A DNA stretch of 64,000 bases from Silene noctiflora (taxonomy: Eukaryota > Streptophyta > Magnoliopsida > Caryophyllales > Caryophyllaceae), in contig VHZZ01003894.1 of NCBI GenBank assembly GCA_009801015.1, positions 24,740-88,739 on the forward strand. The letters run 5' to 3'. A program made the position numbers and the translations under genes. The number at the start of each line of letters is the position of its first letter. Position 1 is the stretch's first letter. Below are positions 39,445 to 51,501 of this stretch, piece after piece. The notes beneath the pieces were generated by a model. It did no database searches. It saw nothing but the letters and a program-made list of their open reading frames with translations, and was not told the DNA's origin.

Positions 39445-40179
39445 CTGAAGAATTCTAAACTAAAAAAAAAAAATAAAGAAGTATAAATCATACTCAACCG
39501 AACGAAGCCTTAGGAAAAGCGCGGTGGGCGAAGCAATAAGACTGGCTCCCGTTCTGTGGGAAAGATGGTATGCGAGCAGGAGAGGAACCAATCCCCAGGA
39601 ATAACTCGGTTAACCAATGGCAGGAGCATCCTCTTCTTCGACTGTGCGTTCATCATAAACTTTCTTTTCATAATGCATGCCTTAGTTTATAGGGTATAAC
39701 AAAGATAACTGATCCCAGAATCCAAAGTTTTTTTCTTGAAAGAAAAGAGAGGTTCACTTCGAGCCAAACCTGCTAAGATTCTCTAGTGTTTTGGTAACCT
39801 TTTAAACGGGAAAATAAAAGTAGTTTCGGGTCGTAAATATATTCTTCAGCCCTAGGGACTGCCCTGTCGACATTGGAACAAGGCCCACCGGTCGTCTCAA
39901 TCGGGGCATATTTACTTTAGAATATAGTTTTAACTAGTGTGCTCTTATTTAAGACTAATTGCGTATATAAAATAAAGGATTCTTTTTATAATTCTAAAAA
40001 ATTTGCGCCTCTCACTAACCACAGCTATAATAGAAGCATAGGCGAGACCATCAATTTCCTATCCTGGAAAATTTATATTTCATAACCTTTCGTATTAGCT
40101 CAAGTAAATAAAGCCCCTAAAAAAGGTTCAGTCAAAGGGAACCGCCTTAAGGGTTTGAAAGGGTTGCCCCCGCTCTTTA

Positions 40180-40199
40180 TTTAGATTTTAAAATCTAAA
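40180..40199. repeat. 20-bp perfect palindrome
   Basis: TTTAGATTTTAAAATCTAAA is perfectly self-complementary over 20 bases and is followed by further A residues. It is the longest perfect palindrome I noticed. It could extrude as a cruciform or form an RNA hairpin; no adjacent gene gives it a role. Confidence 0.9.
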
Positions 40200-40621
40200 A
40201 AAGGCTGTTCCAACTATAAAGCTCAAAACTTAAATGGCACACTCTTTCTTTACTAAAGATCTCTCAAACAATTAAAGAAGAAAAAGCTCCTTCTTTGGGC
40301 TGCCTAGCATCTAAGTAGCTAGTTATAAGATGAATCCAAGTGCTACTATAGATCCATAGATCAGTAAGGCAGGTAGACCGACCGAGCCTGAGTGCGCTTT
40401 GCCAAATGCGTTCAACATCGAGAAGACTTCTCAAGCAAGTCGCCGGATCCACTTTATAATCTTACAAAAAGCAGGCCAAGCTCCTTGCTGTTCAACCTTT
40501 TCATATGTAATATGAGTTCTATTATCATCTATTTTCTTAATTTTAATTAAAGCAGTCTTTTAAGGGTGGTCCAGTTCAAACGCGTTATCATACAGACTTT
40601 GATCATAAAATGATGGAAACT

Positions 40622-40774
40622 TATCCACGATCAGCATCAGCGGAAGCTGCTTCTTTTTCATCGGCATCCATTCCAATTGCTTTTTTTGTTTCTTTGATCC
40701 CAGTCTCCTCAGCTGACGCCTCTGACTAAAACTAATGAAATATATAAATAAATATTTGATGCCTTGTACTTACT
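40622..40774 (+). repeat. diverged repeat R1, copy 2
   Basis: Second copy of the repeat at 19159-19354, same orientation. Both edge blocks are conserved (AAGCTGCTTCTT, TTCATCGGCATC, CCTCAGCTGACGC, ATTTG-TGCCTTG). Relative to copy 1 the middle is shorter, and an AT-rich stretch containing ATATATAAATAAATA lies between the CAGCTGACG block and the ATTTG-TGCCTTG block. That difference fits the view that AT-only segments are gained or expanded within diverging repeats. Confidence 0.75.
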
Positions 40775-41522
40775 AAAGCAATACTAGTAGATAGTAATGG
40801 GACTTGCCTTTCGACCCCGCAAAAGAGAGCACAACCTCCTGATACGATTATGAGATTGTGCCAACTGCTCGAACAGATGTAGTCGGCGTCGGGACTTCTC
40901 CGGGTAGTCTAAAAGACATTGATTGTCCTATCTCTTGCTTGTATTTTTAAAGTCACCAAATTTTAGATTTATAGTTTTCTTAGCATTATTATAGTATAGA
41001 AAAAGAAAAGTCAGAAAGAAAGCCTTCTCCTTTTGGTTTTGGAGAGTCATTTCATACCTTAAGACAGGTTCTGAGTCTTCGTAGTTAGTATCTTGGACAG
41101 GCGCCCTCGTATTAACAATGTCAAGATCTTACCAAAGCAAAGGAGGTTTTTTTATTTTATGTAGGCTCGTATCAGAAAGAAAATCCTTTTAACGCTATTG
41201 GTATAACCTGGATTCTTATCTTAAGGACGAGGGAGTCGACCAAAGTAAGAGGAACGAAGGCGCCTTAATGAACAGCAAACCCCATGAGCGCTTAGACCTG
41301 CATGCATTTCCGTGGTTGAGGGGGGCAAACTATATGACCCGCGCACATCCCTCATTTTTACGAGAGTCTCAGCGGAAAGCATTCTGTTTTCCTAAAACTA
41401 AGAAAGTAAAGACGCGAATTTGAAATTGAAATATATGAACCCAAGGACGGCTTACCATTTCTGCGCTCCGGTTAATGCACCCGCATCGGGAAGACTTTAT
41501 TTTTTTCCTAGGTTAGGGTTTG

Positions 41523-41852
41523 ATGCAATTCCTTCAACACATTTTCTTTTGTGTGACCCAGACTTCTAGCCCTGCCCTCTTTTCACCTTTCTTAGTAGCC
41601 GCAGTGAAACAATCTGACTACTTAGATCATCATATACAAAAAGCAGTGGGACTTTTTCATAACATAGAAAAAAATTATAGATCCTCTGGGAAACAAGAAA
41701 AACAAGCTTTGCCCAGCTTACTAATTGCTTTCGTAATTATAGTTCACCATTTTAAATTATGCTTTCTATACTTCTTTCTTGCCTACGCGTTTCGTCAGGA
41801 AGAGCCTTTTTATAAAAAAAATCGGGGTTTAGAAACGAGACTCGATGTGTAG
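41523..41852 (+). other. unassigned open frame with a membrane-like segment, 109 codons
   Basis: Starts at ATG directly after an in-frame TTG. The first 30 residues are hydrophobic and a second long hydrophobic segment (about residues 67-90, rich in Leu, Ile, Phe and Tyr) could span a membrane. The C-terminus is charged. Small membrane-spanning open frames are common in plant mitochondrial spacers, and some cause male sterility when fused to real gene parts, but I see no piece of a known gene here. Probably chance. Confidence 0.15.
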
Positions 41853-42980
41853 GCAGGTAGAAAAAAGCGAGGCTGACCCGACCTTACTAAAGATAAAAGC
41901 CTAAAGCAAAGTAATCAAATAAAACAAACCATTTACCAAATCCATAAGTCCTAAACGGGTTCCGAAATAAAAAACTACCAATTACTACAAGTTAGTATTT
42001 CTTAGGTTCGCTCCCTCTTGGCCAAATTCGCTAACCACTGACTTAGCCTATTTTCACCCACTCTTCGTCTGCTACTTTGAGACGACATACCACAACCGCG
42101 GGCGGGGGTCACAATGGTGACTTAGTAAGTTGGATCTAATAAGCCTTCATCTATGCTTACCTCTTTCATCTTTTTTCGGCACGATTGTGGCAATCTCCGT
42201 CGCTAGCCAACGCCCTTTTTTCTAAGTCAAAGATTCTAACAGCTAGGCCTTAACTGATATCTCAAATAGAATCTTTTGCTTAATCTATCATAGTCCCAAC
42301 CCGATTTTTTCATTCTCTAAGCTAAGCAAAGAACCCCTCTTTTCTAAAGTTGGGAAAAAAAGCTTTTCTAAGTGAAGATTATCGGATTAGAACCTGAGTC
42401 AGAGTGAAAAGAGCATTCCAACGATTGATCTCCGTTCCTCGTTTTTAGAAAGAAATAAATGCTTAAAGTTCTAGGATCAAAATCCAACTCTTATATTATA
42501 TCTATATGATGTTTTGACTTCTTAAGTCACATCCGATGGTTTGCCTAAGTAATTACGTATCTCGCCCCAGTATTGCTTTGGCCCACTTTCTCTTTTGTAA
42601 TTTTGGCGCGCTTTGTTTTACTTTCGTTTCAATAAGATGATCTTGGTCTTCATATCATTAAATTAGGTAATATTTAATGACGAATATTTCGATCCCTGTG
42701 AACGCTGGAAACGGGATAGACGTCAGTCACTTTGACTGGGACTTTTTGATTTTTCCAGAAAATAAAATAAAAAATGCTCCATAATCTAAGGCATCGGCAG
42801 GGTTTGCCCCTTGACTCTTGAATGCCTCTCCCCACAGACACATACCTTACTTGACTTAAATTTAATACTCAATTTAGACGGATTTCAGAGAATCTTTGCC
42901 AGGAACGCGAAGTCGGTTAGAAGCTGCCTGCGAAACGACTACCAAAATCTAAGTGTAACGCGGCTTCAAAGCACCTTACT

Positions 42981-43002
42981 TTAAAGTATTCTTAAAGTAT
43001 TC
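42981..43002. repeat. 11-bp perfect tandem duplication
   Basis: TTAAAGTATTC twice, head to tail. Confidence 0.85.
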
Positions 43003-44663
43003 CTTTATAAATTCTCTGAATTTGAAAGAAAGTCCTCAATCCTATGCATTACATTTGAACCCGGCCTAAGCTCAAAGTTAACTCACCTATTATATTTATA
43101 TCATGCGCATCCTCTAATCAGTAAGCTAGTCAGGAAAGCGAGATAGAAATCTTATTAGATATTACTAGAATTTCATTTAGCTTTCACTAAACATCTGCTG
43201 ACGAAGTCAAGTTAAGTCAATCAAAGGATGAAGCAGGCGAAGCAACGGAGATTGCGGTAGGTATGCTCCTGTCCTAATGAGAAAGAGGCCCTTCTTAGAA
43301 CCTTTTTCGCCCAAGACTTTCTTTTCCTCTCTTTCGTACCTCAGTCAATGGACTGATTTTCTCGCCCTATCTCGCTAACGCTCAAAAGAGTCCGCCCCTT
43401 CCCCTTCTTAGATTGCTTAGTGGAGTGCTAATCCCGCGCTCCTTGAGGTTAGATCTAAGATCTCAAACCTTCTATCAAAGCAAAGAAAGAGTGGTTCGTC
43501 AGATGAAGAATTTAAGAAATCCCTAAAAAGAGATCATCAAAGGTCGTGTTCAGACCACTTAAGGTAGGTGCTATTGATCCCACCCTCATCTAAGTAAGGC
43601 GTGGTAATCTCGAAACGAGTCCCCTATCTTAATCTCAAGATAAGATAAGTACGATTATAACGGATCATGTCCGAAAGCAGGTTTAGAAGATGTCGAACTC
43701 GTTCATCAAATTTGATGTAGAATCTCTAGGTTTTATTTAATAAAAGGCACGCCTGCCAGGAATCTCTTTCTTAGAAAATCTTAGAAGTATAACAAGGAAA
43801 CTGCAATAAGAATGTAAAAGTGGCTCAGAAATTCAGAGAATCGCCTATCTGAAAAGTCAAGTCAAAAAGAGAGAAGAGAAAAGGGTAGGCATTTGCATCA
43901 ATTGGCTGCATTTCGCGAGGTTGGGGGCGAGTTAAGAGCAAGCCGGATAGCTGCAAGATGCCTCTTTTTCTCGTATAGCATATAGAAAGATAGAAAGAAG
44001 ATCAGAACATAATAGCCTGCTCCTCCGTCCTCTTTTTTTCTTATTAAGCAATTTGGTATCTGATTCTTATCTTAACAGTAGAGTCTTTTTTCTTGACTCG
44101 CTCCGGAACCGCTTGATCGGTCATAAAAGAGGCTTCCCCACCTGTATTACTGGAAAGGAAAAGCATAAGTTGGAGAAAGATCGTTTCTTGCCCGGAGTAC
44201 CTGCTTTTCTTCTTCAGCTAATGCCTTATATATTATAATTCTCATTGTTCTATATTAGAATTTGTTGGCTAATTGCCTTGTTCAAACTGAGTGGGCATAA
44301 ACTTGCTTTTGCTATTTCTGATCTTTCTTTTTTGTTTGTGGACCTCTAACCAGTGAAAGCTTTGATCCAAGCTTCCTCGCTGCCAACCAAAAGAAAAGAA
44401 AAGCCATCATCGAATTCAAAAGCCCAAAAGATGGGCCCGTAGCCTTCCTCGCATCCAGTCCTTAAGCATGGCCACGATCTAAAAGAAAGATCATAGAAAA
44501 ACGGGTTTAGCAAAGGATCCCCCACCCCAGAACTTCCTCCCACACCAGTGCCGTCGCGAGTCGTCCCCTGTGATTAAGAGCTTTTTTCTTTTAATTTGAG
44601 TTATATTATAAGAGGGTTCGGCAAGCCAACTCTCATAGAATCGTATCAATCTCGGAACGCCAT

Positions 44664-44682
44664 TACCTATTGCTACCTATTG
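44664..44682. repeat. tandem duplication, period 10
   Basis: TACCTATTG, one C, then TACCTATTG again. Confidence 0.8.
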
Positions 44683-45376
44683 GGCCTACTTATATTAGAA
44701 GATAAGGCTCGGAATTTGAGTCCGTAAATAATCAGAAAGAAGGAGAGTGGGCGCTGCTTGGATTGCAAGGGTGGGATCAAGAAAGTAAATCGAGGGAAGG
44801 AGGCAAGCATAGCTTCCACCAGCTCGAGCAGAGGAGTTACAAGACGAAGGCGCCTCAAAATCATCAGAAGTTTGACCAAAGCCAGTCTAATAATCAGAAG
44901 TAGCCGAAAACAAAGCTTTTGAGAGGTCGGTCCTCAGAGAAAAAAAGCAAGTCAATCTCGTAGGTATTCTCAGGTTGACTTTCCTAGCTTTCGCAAATGT
45001 GAGCCAGAAAAAAGAGTCAGTATAGGTCTTTCTCAAGAAGGGGCTCAGAAAAGATAAAAGAAAGGACAGTCGCGGATGATGACGAAATCTAGACAGCACC
45101 TTCCTTTGAGACTCTTTAAGAATTTCCAAGTTCCGTTTCGAGCCTATATCTTTAGTCTAAGATCAATCATCAGGAGTGGACGAAGTCAAAGTGCCAGGCT
45201 ACTCATGGAGACTCATAAGCTCCCTCCGACGATGAAGCGGGTTTTGCTGTTGGAGTTGGAAAGAAAGGAAAAAAAAAAAATCAAGTAAGAAAGAAAATAA
45301 TTTTTTATTTTCAATAATGGAAAAAATGAAAAAGGTATCGTTTTTATTCGGCAGCTTCTACTTCTTACTTCTTATA

Positions 45377-45400
45377 TTATATAGAATTCTTATATAGAAT
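45377..45400. repeat. tandem duplication, period 13
   Basis: TTATATAGAAT, two bases, then TTATATAGAAT again. It overlaps a copy of the AT word TTATATTATA, so two kinds of small change have met here. Confidence 0.8.
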
Positions 45401-46945
45401 AAGGTCTCTTTCTCTTAAGGTATCTTTATCTTATAGTAAGATAAGACCAATGCACTAGCTAGTATGATGGCGAAGATCATGATACGGATGGGTCTGCTTG
45501 CTCCCCGCCTGAATGGGCTCCTTTCTTCAACAGCTGGATTGAATAGCTTTGCTTTGATTATAATATTATTATAAGAACGACCGACTAGTCTCATACCTTT
45601 AATATAATCTAATTGACTGAAGTGAAGAAAGTCAGTTTTGATACCTCGCTAATGTTGACCATCAGGACCCCCAAACGTGGCTTTAACATGAGGCAATATG
45701 AATCTTCAATCCCGACCTTGCTTTATCCGGTAGAAAAAAGGCAAGTTTCATCATACCTAAGGGGCCTTTTCCGAGAAGATTGGACTGGATCTGGATGAAA
45801 GTTACCGACCGACGGAGCTGCACCATATTCTTTCTGATCATCTAGGGCTAGAGCTGTAACCGGGTTCCGATGGTTCTTTTTTTCTTTATTGTTACGTGAT
45901 TCGACAACTTTTAGTCTTGCCTTTTGATAAAAGAAGCCCTCTGGGTTTGGCAAAAAGCAACCGATCAAACAAGACAGGCCTTGCTCTTTGGATATGAAAT
46001 TCCTTTCGACTCGATACATTGATACGTGATGAAAGGGCAAACGAGACATAGATTCTAAGAAAGCTATTTGGATACATATAATATAGGGCTCGAGGTTTCA
46101 GACTGAGCTCCGTTTCCTAAGCGTAGTCTGTCATAAAATTAAATAGGCAATGATACTAGCTGAACAGCATCGGTTGGAAAGAAAAAAGCGGCTCTCAATG
46201 CACGTGCACTAACGTTGAGGTGTGAGTCCGGCAGCCCAGAACTTGTGGTTTTGAACGGAGCGCGCGAGTCAAAGAATGGAGCTTGAGAAGCATAGCCCAG
46301 TCTCGTGAGTAAAGGCTGAAACCCTGAACTGTAAAGGATAACGCCGACCAATAGAGAGAGTTTGGGGTAAACGGGTAATAGAGTTGGACAGGAGTGCTTC
46401 GTAGTATAGGGTAAGAAGATGAACTGACGTATGAGAAAGACCATTCCAATCTCAGTCTAAAAGAAGGGAAGTTGACTTGCTTTGACAGAGAAAGGGAGAA
46501 GAAGCCAGATCCGCCACCCATTAGAAGCTTAACAGGTCATTTATGAAAGCAGAGAAGAAAGTGGTAGCTCGGTTGGTCCATCTCCTCTCTGATCAAGCCA
46601 GCTAAACTCTTGGATTAAGCGGACCCTGAGCAGAGCCCCACATGTAGTAACGAGTTACAAATGAAGCTCCCCCGGTAGTCGAAGCCCTAATTCGATCTGA
46701 CTAAGCTTTTTATCCACGCCCCGACTACCAAGCATCTGAGCTCTGAGGCCAAAAACTTACTTTCCTTCGCACCTCTGGGCTTTACTTTCTCTTCCAAAGA
46801 TACCTTCGCTACCACTGGATATGAGAAAATAAAGGGCTATTTCTTCTCATAATGAGAATGAAAGGGATTAAATTTCAAGCGAGAATTGGAATTGTCTTTT
46901 CTATTCTTAATATATTTTAGCTCTTTCGACTATAAAAAAATTTTT

Positions 46946-46965
46946 GGCAGAGGTAGGCAGAGGTA
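46946..46965. repeat. 10-bp perfect tandem duplication
   Basis: GGCAGAGGTA twice, head to tail, followed after a few bases by another GAGGTAT that may be a third, partial unit. Confidence 0.85.
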
Positions 46966-49900
46966 TCAGTCGAGGTATGATCAGAACAACGTACCCACTT
47001 TGTCAACAAAAGAACAAATGGGAGTGCAGTAGAAAGAAAATATTTTCCCTCTTATTTTTTTAAACAGGCCAATAGCGGGCTCATCTATAAATTATAATAA
47101 GATAAGAAAGGATAGCTTCTTTATATGCTCGACCAGTATACTTCGGACGCTAGCTCGAGAGCTTTTTGTTTTTAATTTGAGTATAGAGTTTTTCAATAAC
47201 TATAAAGCTCGAGGAAACATAATTAGAATTCAAAAGGGAGAAAGCTACTCGCATTTAAAATGCGTAATGAGGGAGGGAAGCAGGTTAGCGAGAAGAAAGC
47301 AACCGATTACACTTTGAGGCACCACTCCGTTCATTCTGATCTGAGTCTTCCATTCCATCTCAGGGCCCCTTTTTCTTTTTTTAACATCTTTTTTTATAGG
47401 AATTGGGGCGATTTATAGCTAGCAGCTGTGTATCTGGTTTTTCGAGAAAGCTTGGCTTGTTTAGGTAGAAGGGGCCTTAAAAATAAGTAAAAGCAAAGTC
47501 AAAAGCAGAGGTTGTCGAGCCAGGAGACTAGACTCTTTAAATAAATGGTAATCTTAAAAGCAAAGAAAGTCATGCTTGAGTTTTAAACATAAGAATGCAT
47601 ACTAGGGTTGGGCAGAGAAGTCCTTTTCTTGTGATATTGGCGGCTTCTTCCTAAAAAAAGAGGTAACGAGGAATGCCCTTTGGCGGCAAGCGGGGTACGG
47701 AAAAGGGATGGACTTCGTCTGGTGATGGTTAGACTGCTACCGCACCAAAAAGAAAAGATCAGGGCCAACCCGCCCGAAAGAAAAGAGGAGAACGAGGGCA
47801 AGATAATGATCGAGGCAAAACTCAAAACCTACGTCGATAGGTAGCGCTTAAATTAAATTAAAGCTAAACTCCCAGCCAAAGCAAAAAAACAGGCGGGTCT
47901 TTCTTCCATGACCAGTCGTATCTATTCTCAGATGAGAACAGTCTGAGCAAGAGCCTGAGAAAGAGTAACAAGTAAAAAGAAGAAGAATGCAAGCAGGGCT
48001 CAATCATATTAGATTACAGGTCTCGATTTTATGGGCGGAATGCATTGAAGGATTAGACGAGAAGAGTCTGCTGTCTAAATGTAAACAAAGCTATCTTGAT
48101 AAAGACATATCAATTCTAGTAGATCCTGATAGAGATGAAAAGAGAAAGCCTGCCCTAGCAGACTAGTCACCAGTAGGAGTAGGGGCCGAGTTCCGAAACA
48201 ACCTCGTGGAAATCCATTAAGAAAGTTGCCCACCCGTAACCACCCGTTCTTACTTAACTGAAGACATCGGAGATCTTGTGCATTATGCTATCCGCCCCAC
48301 TACAGAAGGGTATCACCAACAGCACAAAGTCTCATAAGACAAGATCCTACATCTAATTGATAACAAGCAGTCAACTGCCTTAGATATATATGATAGAATA
48401 AAGGGATCAAAATCAATTAGAAATCAGACAGATTCTCCTTTCTTTTTCTTTCTATTAGGAGTCTCGTGGATCTAAGCTTTCTCCGATATCTTATCTCGTC
48501 TTATTGAAAATGGGAATGAAGATGCTTATTTAATTAATTTCATTTGAAGTCAAGATTCGCGCGTCAACAACCTTTTCCCTTGCTTCGGCCGGATGGTACA
48601 GAATTTCGAGAATTTAGAAAAGAGTCTTTCATCGACAGTGGAATGAAGTTTTCTATTCCAGTTATAATTGGTAGAATTGTAATGGTGGTGTAATTCTCAT
48701 GGGTGTGACAGTAGAGTGGGTCATAAACATCTATAACAGTAACTAAGGGAGTCAAGTCCCGGCTTTTGCTTAGACCATCCTATATAATCTAATTAGGTAG
48801 AGGCGATTCATGTGATCTCTCATTTGCATTTACATAATACAAGACAGAAGAAGATAAGCAAACTCGGGTTCGAGCTCTTTTTTTCTTTGAATTTTCCTGG
48901 AGCAGCGCTGGAAGTGAAAGCCGCTCCGAAGCAGTGGATGGTTCAACGTGCTCCGGGTCTTGGTGTGGCAAGCTACCTTGCTGCCTTGACTTCTAAGACG
49001 ATGCTCTCTCTGATGACTCCCTACTTAGATTGAGTATTCTCAGGTTCACTAGCCGAATGTCACAATAGAGGTAAAATTCCTTGGCCCAAGCAATAGGAAC
49101 ATATGTAGCGAGCCGCATAGTAGTAAGTTAGCAAGAAAGTAGTTGGAAGAAAAAAAAGGACTTTGAAAAAAAAATCTATTCATTTGGGAAGACAGCTTTA
49201 TAACGAATTTTTCTGACTTGTGCTTTTTGCCCATTTCTTAAAATTTACTTCCTACTGCTACTGGGAATCTCGGGGTTAGAAGAAAGGGGGCGTTTTCGGA
49301 TAAATACGGCATGAGACACTCGTTCGTTTATTCTGTTTGCGTAGTTAGAAAAGGTAATAACGCAGTTATGGTACCTCAATTTTATATTTTTTTTATTAGA
49401 CTTAGATAGGGGTATAGCTGAAAGCCGGGGCTGTTTATAGCTCGAGGGGGTCCCTCGTTGCGCGGGGCACCCATTCAAAGTTTGTCTAGTCAGAAAGGGT
49501 CGTTAAAAACGTTTCACCTCGGAGCAGTATATGAGCTTCATAACACCCTACCCGTTCATATCTAATCCTCGCTACGTGTATGATTGGAAAGGAGAAGCAA
49601 GCATGCTATCTGCCTCAAATTCTATTGTATGGTATTAGATTTGCGCCCACTTTTAAGGCATTCAAGTGATTCCATTTCTTAGTTGTATGAAAAGTGCAAT
49701 TGTTGGCGGAATGCTTTTAAATGTATAAATCGAGACAAATGCGCGTAATTAATTACGTGAGTAATATAGATGTGAGTTCTCCTCTTATAAGGTAAGGCGT
49801 GCAACTCTCGGGTGTTTTGGCTGCGCTTTAGTAAAAGAGTTTAGTTATAGCTCTATACTCTCATCATTTCATATACAGGTTAGTGCATTACCTACTTTAC

Positions 49901-51443
49901 TTGGGAGCCTAACCTTGCCTAACAAACAGAGCCTTCTTGTCTTATCCAAAAGTCTTGTCCTAAAGCGGTGCGGGAAGGTCCTTTTTTAAAAAAGAGAAAT
50001 TAAGTAGCGAACAGGTTAGCCGTAAGTAAGAGATGAGAAGCTCAAGAAACACCCGTTGATGGGGCTAGTCTTTTTAATTCTTCCTATGAAACTGTAAAAA
50101 AAAGAGCTTTTTCTTCGATAGAATCGAATCTCGTTTCCTTTTCATAGGAGTTTCTCCGATTAGCCGAAATAAGGATCAGACAAAGCATCTAGCATTTTAA
50201 GCGGCAAAAGCCAGGCTAGCTTATCCGGCTCAACGACAAGCAATTGTCTTCAAATGACTTGTAACAAAAGTAGCCCCTTCTCGTCTTTTTATATGACTCC
50301 CCCAATTCATGCCCTTTGACGGAGATTCTAATCTTAAGCTCTTACCGACCTCACTTATTTTCTCTTTTAGAAAAAAGACTTATATCTCAGCTGACAAAGA
50401 AAAAAAAGAACTGCCGCCTTAGTAATTTATAACTCGTATTTTAATTAAAAACGGGATAAGAGTTCGCAGCGTATCGGCGGATCCGCCTTCCGTAGGGGAC
50501 TCTCCGGATCTTCCAACTTGCTTTATATAACTTTAAATAATAAGAATATAAAAGTTAAGTCGAAATATCCTTATTATTAAAGGGAATCGAGATCCACTGC
50601 GTGAGTGTCTACGTCGTTCGGGAAGACCCTTGTGAGGTAAAGAACTTTGTTGTGAAGGAAAGCAGCAAGTTCGCTTGCTTAGCAAGACATGAAAAGAAAG
50701 AATGTCAGTCTCTTCTTTGCCAGGTGATGGCTAAGGCACTGTTTTAGCACACTTGTTCTTAAATGTTCAAATAAGAAATGCGCGCCAGACAAATAATGTT
50801 AAAATCTCAAAAAAGAAAAGAAGAAATTAAAGAGGAATTTAAGGAAGAAAGTCAGTTCCCACTCCAAGGTACAGGAGAAAGACAAGATCTTCTTGCCTAG
50901 AATTAAGGGGCCGGTAGTCCGCGGCTTTGGTCTTAAGATTTTCTTAGATAATAGAGCGTATAAGGAAGAAAGCAAGTAATCTTGCCCAAGATTTCGGCTA
51001 AAAGCTAAAAGAAAGAATTCAAATCAAGAATTGAAAGAATATTGGAATTGTTCTATGCTACTTCGTATTTCGAACCTTGTAGTAGGAAGTGTCAGCTAAG
51101 TTCACACTGGGCACTTGAGATATTTTGTGTAAAATGGGTCAAGCTCGTTCTAGTTATTGGAATGCCCGTAACCACGACTCATGGCTTTAGGCTCGGAGAA
51201 TTAGATCAAGAAAGAGCCTTTTTAGGACAGATCGCTTGAATTGCCAGTTTTATTATTAAAAATCAAACTCATTTTTTCCTTTTCCGCGAGGTAGGAGAAG
51301 AAGAACGTCTAACAACTCTCTTTTCAAAGCAATATGCGCAGATAGAATCTCCGAGTTAGGGAAATGACACTAAAGCTGTCTAAAATAAGATTTATATCTC
51401 GCATACATGTAAGGCGGGAGAGGGAGGAAGACGCTTTATGTTT

Positions 51444-51501
51444 TAAGTCCCCCTAGAAGGGGCTTAGACTACTCTACTTCATTCTGTGAAAGAAGTAGAG
51501 T
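51444..51501 (+). other. double stem-loop
   Basis: Two hairpins lie side by side. The first (51444-51466) pairs TAAG with CTTA and CCCC with GGGG around a short loop, with one bulged T. The second (51471-51501) has a perfect 10-bp stem, ACTCTACTTC with GAAGTAGAGT, and an 11-base loop. Tandem stem-loops like this stabilise the 3' ends of several plant mitochondrial mRNAs. No gene precedes it, so it may be a relic of a displaced gene 3' end or a stray structured repeat. Confidence 0.6.

Larger units (their letters stand above)
24766..40621. other. gene-free stretch
   Basis: No recognisable gene. It holds a same-frame pair of open frames at 25072-25635, a 152-codon reverse frame at 31996-32454, AT palindromes at 27637-27646, 27965-27974, 37226-37235, 38975-38999 and 40180-40199, and small tandem duplications at 36786-36801 and 39425-39444. 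Around 27.6-27.8 kb and 38.4 kb the sequence is rich in ACTGC/GCTGC/CAGC words that read as Ser/Ala/Thr in one frame, without forming a gene. Confidence 0.55.
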
